A stretch of 64,000 bases of DNA from Paraescarpia echinospica (Eukaryota > Annelida > Polychaeta > Sabellida > Siboglinidae): positions 81,363,360 to 81,427,359 of the forward strand of contig CM034531.1 in the NCBI GenBank assembly GCA_020002185.1, in the 5' to 3' direction. Both the position numbers and the translations under genes were made by a program. Positions 54,896 to 64,000 of this stretch are shown in pieces. Each line of letters starts with the position of its first letter. The first letter of the stretch is position 1. Below the pieces are notes generated by a model that had not been told where the DNA came from, ran no database searches, and saw nothing but the letters and a program-made list of their open reading frames with translations.

Positions 54896-56449
54896 GTACT
54901 TTGGCTTCATCCTAGACTCGATCAATATTTCTCTCTTGTTTTGACGTGAGCCATTTCAGCTTTGTCTGGGAAGCTGCGGATGGCAGATGAAAGATATGTC
55001 GTGTGTTTGTGTTATCACAACATCATCTGTTACTATAAACTATCTATTCTAAAGATAACATCTTAACAGTTGAACTGCCCAAATAAGTTTTCATCATGTG
55101 ACTGGGGTCATGTAATTATTGCTGCTAGTACAATGTACTGGATCAATTTCCCTCTCTTTTACTCACTGCTCCCGAATACTTGGCCTAGTTGTTGGACAGT
55201 CATCTCACTGAAGGTCGCATGACACCTGGTCATGTGATGACACTTGGTCATGTGACAATGACAGCTAGTCATGCGATGGTATGACCTGCTGCGGAGATGT
55301 TATCGCTGCTTTAGTGTCCCTGGTATTACTCATCCATTCGTGACATCTCGCCTTGATGGTGCTAATCACTATGACAGCGTGGAATGATTCCAGTGGTGGA
55401 CCATTTCCAGTCTTTCTATAAATGATACCCCCGATGTAATCAACAACAAAATATACACTCACTGTTTGCGAGGCTTCTCATTTTATATAAATATAAAAAC
55501 GTTTTTGTTATACAAATATAATGATACATGCAGTCTATCAAATTGCTACACTTATCAACAAAACAATAAATATGATACATTTGATGCTAGTTTCAGATGA
55601 TCAGCACACAACCAAACTTACATTCTCACATTAAACAAGCACTCCCAATAAAGAGACATGAGATAGACACCTTGTAAAAGGACCATATAAAATCATTACA
55701 TAAATAGGGTGACTCCTGATAGTGACAGTTGTGTCTTAATAGGAGTCACCGACCCAGATTGAATAAGTTCTATGATTACATTCTATAGTCAGGGTTTCTG
55801 CCAGTAGGGTAAAAGGGTAAAATTACGCACCCAAAAATAATTATAGGGTGCAGATACGTACTCAAAATAAATCGGTTTAATGGTGAAGAATGAGCCCGTG
55901 CCAACACGTTTATGCTCGCTATTATGTGATTGGCTAAATGTGGTATTAAGTGCGGGATTGAAGCCTTCACCTAAGGATAGAACATGGCGTACCGGTATAT
56001 TGGTAGGCCTAGTGTAAAGAATACGGCATGCTGTCATTGCTGTACATTTTACGCAATGTTTTCAAGTATTAATTGTTTCTTGGTGAAGAAAAATAACACA
56101 AGATACCATACTACATCATGAATTGGAATATTTATTCTAAAATGTGAAGGCAAGTTTACAATTTTCCTGCTGACTGTTACATTTGTCATTCATTCCCCTA
56201 TGAAACATGGAAATGATCACCATGAGCTGGACGGGATTTCCGACTCCAAATGCCGGGAAATCGCTTCTCTAAGGATCTAGAAATCCAATTTTTTCTTGGG
56301 GATGACCAATTGTGATATACGCATATGTATGCCTGTATAATGTTGATGTTTGTTGATGTCACTGCTTAAGCGATGTTCAGAATAATCAACGAATTGTGTA
56401 CCTACATGGGGACAAATAAACGTTGTGTTATATGTTATATTTTCATGTC
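54896..56449. other. Non-coding DNA with scattered element traces
   Basis: A 10-bp perfect inverted repeat (ggtgactcct ... aggagtcacc) spans 55708-55750. At 55792 cagggtttctgccag resembles a hAT terminus. A motif shared with the small repeat at 56460 (gtggaatgattccag ... tctttctata) occurs at 55379-55422. No gene recognised. Confidence 0.45.
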
Positions 56450-56588
56450 ATCCAGTAATGTCCTCATGGAATGATTCCAGTCTTTCTATATCCTCCAGTA
56501 ATGTGGAATGATTCCAGTCTTTCTATACCCTCCAGTAATGTCCTCATGGAATGATTCCAGTCTTTCTATATCCTCCAGTAATGTCCAA
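56450..56588. repeat. Three-copy tandem repeat, about 43 bp
   Basis: Units contain ggaatgattccagtctttct followed by atatcctccagtaatg. The middle copy is shorter. Confidence 0.75.
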
Positions 56589-56884
56589 GCCCTTCTCATT
56601 TTCATCTTATTCTGGTGATTTCGGTTGCCATGGTAACACAAAAATGAAAGAAAAGGTTCTTTTTCAGCTGCTGTGAAGGTATTAGTAATGGGAATTCATT
56701 AGTAACAGTTTATACAAGATGAATCAAAGTTCTTTTACAGTGGTTTACCAGCATGTTGATTTAGTCTATATGATAAAACTAAATTTAACATAAACATGAT
56801 TGGCAGAACATAGCGGATCGTTTCAACAGTATCAGGTTGTGGCAAAAAACAGACTTCATACGGCCATATATTGCAGCTTATTTC
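56589..56884. other. Unique DNA, nothing recognised
   Basis: No repeat, element end or coding signal is visible. Confidence 0.35.
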
Positions 56885-57292
56885 TGCGAAATGTTTCCTG
56901 AAGTAGTGTGAGAGCGAGAGGACATGGAGATGATCTGAGAGGGCTTGGAGATGATCTGAGAGGGCTTGGAAATGATCTGAGAGGGCTTGGAGATGACATG
57001 TGAGGGCTTGGAGATGACGTGTGAGGGCTTGGAGATGATCTAAGAGGGCTTGAAGATGATCTGAGAGGGCTTGGAGATGATCTGAGAGGGCTTGGAGATA
57101 ATGTGTGAGGGCTTGGAGATGATGTGTGAGGGCTTGGAGATGAGGTGTGAGGGCTTGGAGATGACGTGTGTGAAGGCTTGGAGATGACGTGTGAGGGCTT
57201 GGAGATGACGTGTGAGGGCTTGGAGATGACGTGTGTGAGGACTTGGAGATGATGTGTGTGAGGGCTTGGAGATGATGTGAGAGGGCTTGGAG
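56885..57292. repeat. About 21-bp minisatellite, interrupted by a hAT-like element
   Basis: About 20 copies of gggcttggagatgatgtgtga with length variation. The array is split by the element at 57293-58140 and a last partial unit follows at 58141-58157. Confidence 0.88.
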
Positions 57293-58140
57293 CAGGGCTC
57301 GGTCCAATTATACAAAATCAAGTCAATTACAATTACCATTACTTATTTGTTATTTCAAATACTATTACACTTCAAAAAATTTCAAATCAATTACAATTAC
57401 ACCACTAGGGTTTCAATTACAATTACATGTATGTTAATGGGACCTACAAAAAAATGTATCCGTGATATTGCATGCACAGGCATAGACCTAGGAATGTAGG
57501 GTCGAACAGGTCATTCATGAAGTAGAATTGATTAAAAAACAAATGGTCTCTATTTGCTATACATAAAAATTATTTAAAAAAACCTAAATTGGAATTGAAA
57601 TAACTATAAATGAGTTAAATTAAGCCAGGAAATCCATAATAGAATGCTTTTGTTGCTCTCAGAAGACACAATGCAAATTGCTAAGAACTGCTAGAATCTT
57701 CTACTGAGGACATACTCTGACTCAGACCAGTATAGCCACTTAGCAGTGGCACCTTGAGGCCTGGCTAAAGAACAGAGGGGACATTGACCTATGATGGACA
57801 CTGACAGGTGCTAATCCACCCTCTGAGCAAACCATATTGGATACTGCCAGGGTAATTATTACTATTTGGTGAATGAAACATTGAAATCACAACTTACACT
57901 GGGTAGATTGAAAACAATCTGTGGGAGAGCTGCTTTTAAGTGGGTTTTTAGACAAAGCGTGTGATGTCACAAAACTATGTAATCGACTTTTTATTGATTG
58001 TAATTATTTCAATTACACAAAATAATCAATTACAATTACAGAACAATTTCAAAACCAGAATCAATATTAAACTACAGTATTTGTTTGTAATCATTTACAA
58101 ATATAATTACAATATTATTACGTAATGGGACCCAGCCCTG
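57293..58140. mobile_element. hAT-like non-autonomous element (copy 2)
   Basis: The terminal inverted repeat CAGGGCTCGGTCCAATTA pairs with TAATGGGACCCAGCCCTG with two mismatches. It is flanked by a perfect 8-bp duplication gcttggag (57285-57292, 58141-58148), although that octamer is also part of the surrounding array. Subterminal arms are packed with caatta hexamers. The core near 57750-57840 is related to the inverse of the core of the 4670-5495 element. No transposase. Confidence 0.87.
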
Positions 58141-58194
58141 GCTTGGAGATGATGTGAGCCTTCAGCCACAGCTACAGCTGCCTCCTCATAGACC

Positions 58195-59600
58195 CTCATT
58201 ATGATAGCACACTGACATCTCCTCACATTGATATCTCATCACACTGACATCTCATCACATTGATATCTCATCACACTGACATCTCATCACATTGATATCT
58301 CATCACACTGACATCTCCTCACATTGATATCTCATCACACTGACATCTCATCACACTGACATCTCCTCACACTGACATCTCATCACACTGATATCTCATC
58401 ACACTGACATCTCATCACACTGACATCTCATCACACTGACATCTCATCACACTGACATCTCATCACATTGATATCTCATCACACTGACATCTCATCACAC
58501 TGATATCTCATCACACTGACATCTCATCACACTGATATCTCATCACACTGACATCTCCTCACATTGATATCTCATCACACTGACATCTCATCACACTGAC
58601 ATCTCCTCACACTGACATCTCCTCACATTGATATCTCATCACACTGACATCTCATCACATTGATATCTCATCACACTGACATCTCCTCACATTGATATCT
58701 CATCACACTGACATCTCATCACACTGACATCTCCTCACACTGACATCTCATCACACTGACATCTCCTCACATTGACATCTCATCACACTGACATCTCATC
58801 ACACTGATATCTCATCACACTGACATCTCATCACACTGACATCTCATCACACTGACATCTCATCACATTGATATCTCATCACACTGACATCTCATCACAC
58901 TGATATCTCATCACACTGACATCTCATCACACTGATATCTCATCACACTGACATCTCCTCACATTGATATCTCATCACACTGACATCTCATCACACTGAC
59001 ATCTCATCACACTGATATCTCATCACACTGACATCTCCTCACATTGATATCTCATCACACTGACATCTCATCACACTGATATCTCATCACACTGACATCT
59101 CATCACACTGACATCTCATCACACTGACATCTCATCACACTGACATCTCATCACACTGACATCTCATCACACTGACATCTCATCACACTGACATCTCCTC
59201 ACATTGATATCTCATCACACTGACATCTCATCACACTGATATCTCATCACACTGACATCTCATCACACTGACATCTCATCACACTGACATCTCCTCACAC
59301 TGACATCTCCTCACACTGACATCTCATCACACTGACATCTCCTCACATTGATATCTCATCACACTGACATCTCATCACACTGATATCTCATCACACTGAC
59401 ATCTCATCACACTGACATCTCATCACACTGACATCTCATCACATTGATATCTCATCACACTGACATCTCCTCACACTGACATCTCCTCACATTGATATCT
59501 CATCACACTGACATCTCATCACACTGATATCTCATCACACTGACATCTCATCACACTGACATCTCCTCACACTGACATCTCATCAAACTCATATCTCCTA
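58195..59600. repeat. 16-bp minisatellite, about 86 copies
   Basis: The unit is acatctcatcacactg with three variable sites (acatc/atatc, catcac/cctcac, cactg/cattg). The variants are not random: atatct almost always follows cattg or cactg in repeated strings, giving patchy higher-order patterns. Confidence 0.93.
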
Positions 59601-60986
59601 GGTTGTTTTACCAAGTACTTATGACAGAGATGGTGAAAGAAAGAAGATAATCCACATTATGTTAGGATTGTTTTAGTTTTGTAATTGTTGTTCATATTTA
59701 AAGATACATGTTCACTGGTAGATTTTTCGTGGATCTCATGTCTATTCCTAATGTTCTAGTACACTAAACCTCTCAACGCCAAATGCACTAATGTGGAATC
59801 AAATCCCTTTATTTAGGTCCGTTCACCAAGTTTGGTGTTACATTTCGAATTTGAGGGAACAAAGATACGTCAGAGGCGAGTCATCTGCCAACACAAACAA
59901 TACTAATGTCAGCACAATTGTTTTAAAAGCAAATAAAACACAAACATTGTTCCAGTGAACTGTATCGCATCTAGGCACAAAGTAAACTCACCTCAATGCA
60001 ACTGAGACTGGCTGTTCTTCTAGAAGCTTCTGTAAGCATTCAGAAGGCCAATACAGAAACGAAGATAATCATCTTTCATTCAGCTTTCACTTCACTACCA
60101 TAGACTAACTCTGTTGAGATATTTGTTATGACAGTTAACAGAGACTAGTCGTAGCCTTCAGTAAGGGAGCAGCATGTGTTTTATTCAGTTCAAATTCATT
60201 AGGATATAACATTTAAAAGTTAATACATTACAACATATTGTCGATATTTTACTTTTAATAAACCGTGCAGATCGCTAGCTAGCACACTGTGGCTTGGGCG
60301 TGGATTCACTTTTCTCTCGCCGTATTGCTGTCAATAGCGTCGTAGCAGGTAATTGTCGATTAACAATCCACAACAGTACATACATGTTTTATTTAGTTCA
60401 GCATTTAATAACTTATCACATTTTAAAATCAGTACAACACAATGACCAGCATCTTGCTCCCCGTAGTATTCACAACGCCATGACGCGGGGTTGTCGAATA
60501 CAGTACTTACATTTGGTAGTGGCACCCCTGGCGGAATATACCGGAATAAATTTATAATGCGCCTCGTTTATAACGCGGTTCCATTTTGTGGATCCTGACT
60601 ACCGCGTTATAACGAGGCGCGACTGTATATATATATATATATGTACGCAGTATATATGTATATATATACATGTACAGATTTGTGTCAGGTTTTGAAAGTT
60701 CTGTCCTACCATTGTAACATAGTATTTCCTTGCTGGATTGAGACAGTAATTACCAGTCATTGCACTGCTATCAAGATGGGAACAGCTGTATATATGTAGT
60801 GCATATCTACAGGAGGTCAACTGGGGTTGGTTCAACAGCTGGTGGCAACATTACAAGCAGGGCCATCACTCCTATTAGGTACTACACAAATTATTTCATG
60901 CTATAAAGTTTATATTTATTTATTATTAATTATACACACAAACTCCCCAAAATTCCACTGAAAGCCCGAGAATGGGTTTGTGAATA
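59601..60986. other. Non-coding DNA with a palindromic element end
   Basis: At 60559-60620 gcgcctcgtttataacgcgg and its near-perfect inverse lie 20 bp apart, ending gcgactg then ta. This looks like a collapsed pair of pogo-type termini. A (ta)n-rich run follows at 60626-60675. No gene recognised. Confidence 0.5.
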
Positions 60987-61841
60987 CCGTAAATTTCCGT
61001 GTCTAATACGCCCCCATGTATAATACGCATCCCGATTTTTTACATCAATCCCTGATTTCCCCGTTTCTAATGGCTTGAACCCATAAATCCATCTCAGAAT
61101 CGTAAACATGTCACCCACTCAAGTTACGGCATTGCCGCCGGCTTGTCTCTCCCTAGTGACTAGTGTGTAAGCACTGCGTAACTTGTGTTGTAGCTTGACG
61201 ATTGCGCAACTGATTAAATCAGCGCTTGCTAGAACTTGCATTGTGTCGTTCTGATTTCACTTTTAAATTAACACCAAGTTCTATTCTGAAATGATACATG
61301 CAAACCTGATACTTTCAACTGCGAAGCATACATGCACTACATTCGCCTTTATTTACATTCACAACATTTGCATTCACAACTTTAAACATGGAATAACACT
61401 TATTGACTTTCGACCCGTGACGCGGGCATCATTCACGTGATTCAGGAACGCCAGTCATAATGCCTTGGCACTCAGGGAGCAACACGTGTTCTTCCCGGGC
61501 TGCGCTTCCCGGTCTCGTACGCTCATTGGTGTTATTCGCGATATCAGACATCCGGACTCTCGTCTTTGTCATTTCTCGGTGCTAGTTTAGGGCTAGAGAG
61601 GCAGTTACGGGAATGCGATTCTTGCCTTCCATTTGCGTTGCTGCGGTGGTTTGTGTGATTGTGACATCACGCTGACTTTGATAATATTACTAGTTTTCCA
61701 GCAGCATTATCCTGGTCTGTAAACATTAATAAATTGGTCAGAGAAAATTTTGTTTAGCCTTTGCACCATGTATAATGTGTACCCCAACTTTTGAGTAAAA
61801 AGTGAAGCAAAAAAATGCATATTATACACGGAAATTTATGG
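60987..61841. mobile_element. TA-flanked MITE (copy 2, uninterrupted)
   Basis: The ends CCGTAAATTTCCGTGTCTAA and, inverted, CCATAAATTTCCGTGTATAA are flanked by TA (60985-60986, 61842-61843). It is about 90 percent alike to copy 1 by eye over 60995-61390. It has extra internal sequence (61400-61740) where copy 1 is shorter apart from its nested MITE. Confidence 0.82.
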
Positions 61842-62099
61842 TACTGCATCCACATGAAACATGTATGTGAAATAATGATGTTATTTATGAACATCTGAAA
61901 CAGCTGACATTTGTGTGGGCTGGAGGAACAGGAAGTGGGTGGACAGTTGACCTTGTGTCCGGCTTAGTAAAGTGAATATACTGGATATGTGAGTGACTGC
62001 AGGTGAAGGAGAGGACATGGGCCATGTGACCACTGGGTGTAACCCAATCAAGTGTAGCTTGCATGTGTATATAATGTCTGTATAAATGTCAATGCTACA

Positions 62100-62130
62100 C
62101 TGGATAAACTTGATTAGGTTTACACACATG

Positions 62131-62183
<53 letters not shown>

Positions 62184-62345
62184 GCGCGCACGCGCGCACG
62201 CGCGCGCACACACACACACACAGAAACACCACACACACACGCACACACACATATTCACACACACACATGTACACACATGCGCGCACGCACACATGCACGC
62301 ACACACACACACACACATGTACACACAGGCATATATACACAAATG
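62100..62345. repeat. CA/CG alternating purine-pyrimidine tract
   Basis: (ca)n with a central block of alternating cg and ca (62180-62212). The uninterrupted alternation of over 80 bp has strong Z-DNA potential. Confidence 0.92.
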
Positions 62346-62389
62346 CTAGCTCTATACTATGCATGGCACTGCATTAAAAGTTGACATTG

Positions 62390-64000
62390 ATGACATGTCA
62401 CCAGTTGACAGTGTGTGCAGTTGAGAGTGTGTGGAGCATCCCAGCTGTGACACTCACTATGACGTCTGACAGGGTCACAGAGTGCATTCAACTGTCACAC
62501 TCACCATAATGTCTGACAGGGTCATAGTGTGCACTCAGCTGTCACACTCATCATGATGCCTGACAGGATCACAGAGTGCACTCAGCTGTCACACTCACCA
62601 TGACATCTGACAGAGTCATAGTGTGCATTCAGCTGTCATACTCACCATGACGTTTGACAGGGTCATAGTGTGCACTCAGCTGTCACACTCATCATGATGT
62701 CTGACAGGATCACAGAGTGCACTCAGCTGTCACACTCACCATGACATCTGACAGGGCCATAGTGTGCACTCAGCTGTCACACTCACAATGATGTCTGACA
62801 GGATCACAAGAGTGCACTCAGCGATCACACTCACCATGATGTCTGACAGAATCACAGAGTGCACTCAGCTGTCACACTCACCATGATGTCTGACAGGATC
62901 ACAGAGTGCATTCAGCTGTCTTACTCACCATGATGTCTGACAGGGTCATAATGTGCACTCAGCTGTCACACTCACCATGATGTCTGACAGGATTACAGAA
63001 TGCACTTAGCTGCCACACTCACCATGATGTCTGACAGGATCACAGAGTGCACTCAGCTGTCACACTCACCATGACATTTGACAGGATCACAGAGTGCACT
63101 CAGCTGTCATACTCACCATGATGTCTGACAGGATCACAGAGTGCACTCAGCTGTCATACTCACCATGATGTCTGACAGGATCACAGAGTGCACTCAGCTG
63201 TCATACTCACCATGATGTCTGACAGGATCACAGAGTGCACTCAGCTGTCATACTCACCATGATGTCTGACAGGATCACAGAGTCCACTCAGCTGTCATAC
63301 TCACTATTATGTCTGACAGGATCACAGAGTGCACTCAGCTGTCATACTCACCATGATGTCTGACAGGATCACAGAGTGCACTCACCTGTCATACTCACCA
63401 TGATGTCTGACAGGATCACAGAGTGCACTCAGCTGTCATACTCACCATGATGTCTGACAGGATCACAGAGTGCACTCAGCTGTCATACTCACTATTATGT
63501 CTGACAGGATCACAGAGTGCACTCACCTGTCATACTCACCATGATGTCTGACAGGATCACAGAGTGCACTCACCTGTCATACTCACCATGATGTCTGACA
63601 GGATCACAGAGTGCACTCACTTGTCATACGCACCATGATGTCTGACAGGATCACAGAGTGCACTCACCTGTCATACGCACCATGATGTCTGACAGGATCA
63701 CAGAGTGCACTCACCTGTCATACTCACCATGATGTCTGACAGGATCACAGAGTGCACTCAGCTGTCATACTCACCATGATGTCTGACAGGATCACAGAGT
63801 GCACTCACCTGTCATACTCACCATGATGTCTGACAGGATCACAGAGTGCACTCATCTGTCATACTCACCATAATGTCTGACAGGATCACAGAGTGCACTC
63901 ACCTGTCATATTCACCATAATGTCTGACAGGATCACAGAGTGCACTCACCTGTCATATTCACCATGATGTCTGACAGGATCACAGAGCGCACACTTCATT
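62390..64000. repeat. 47-bp minisatellite running off the right edge
   Basis: About 34 copies of ctcaccatgatgtctgacag followed by gatcacagagtgcactcagc and tgtcata. Left copies are more diverged and right copies nearly identical, so turnover is most recent on the right. On the minus strand each unit contains atcatggtgagtat, a near-perfect splice donor context. Confidence 0.93.

Noticed and set aside
52329..54949. Long frames on both strands over the 42-bp array
   Set aside because: A period divisible by three without stops keeps them open. Variation does not favour synonymous sites, and one indel breaks them.
58195..59600. Telomeric or centromeric satellite
   Set aside because: The 16-bp unit does not match telomere motifs, and the array is only about 1.4 kb beside other unrelated arrays. 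Centromeric identity cannot be judged.
43166..64000. Second coding exon of the Bcl-2-like gene with a membrane anchor
   Set aside because: No acceptor followed by a BH2 remainder plus a hydrophobic tail could be recognised by eye. It may be short and diverged, or outside the window.

Overview
The window is metazoan nuclear DNA: GT-AG introns, LINE, BEL/Pao, hAT-, Tigger- and Harbinger-like elements, and roughly a third of the sequence in minisatellites. An animal that keeps lanosterol synthase and carries BEL/Pao elements suggests a marine non-ecdysozoan invertebrate such as a mollusc, annelid or amphioxus. That placement is an inference and the species is not identified.

Two host genes can be supported. 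The first is the 3' part of a lanosterol synthase gene (LSS, + strand, seven exons, 6607-15043). All seven exons join in frame into a 243-residue C-terminus with family hallmarks. The second is a coding exon of a Bcl-w/Bcl-2-like gene (+ strand, 41246-41692). It carries BH4-, BH3-, BH1- and BH2-like segments and ends at the Gly-Gly-Trp splice position typical of the family.

Layout. 1-1825: 5'-truncated LINE on the minus strand, still open off the left edge. 1826-5859: no gene, one hAT-like MITE. 5860-15660: LSS exons embedded in tandem arrays, several of which contain the adjacent splice site. 15958-30983: one 24-bp array, now in three pieces, invaded by a CR1-like LINE fragment and by a complete but inactive BEL/Pao retrotransposon with 5-bp target duplications. 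30984-38590: two related LINE 3' fragments, a 50-bp array, a Tigger-like deletion derivative and a decayed LINE endonuclease. 38590-43170: CA/CT microsatellites, the Bcl-2-like exon and a 24-bp array. 43170-64000: mostly arrays (about 33, 41, 26, 42, 21, 16 and 47 bp units), a Harbinger-like MITE nested in a TA-flanked element that also has an uninterrupted copy in the window, and a second hAT-like MITE with a perfect 8-bp duplication.

The main theme is runaway tandem duplication of short segments. It has struck splice acceptors and donors of LSS, the coding start of an LSS exon, the reverse-transcriptase core of a LINE, and the leader and one LTR of the BEL element. Most long open frames in the window are by-products of arrays whose unit length is a multiple of three or lacks stops, and are not genes.
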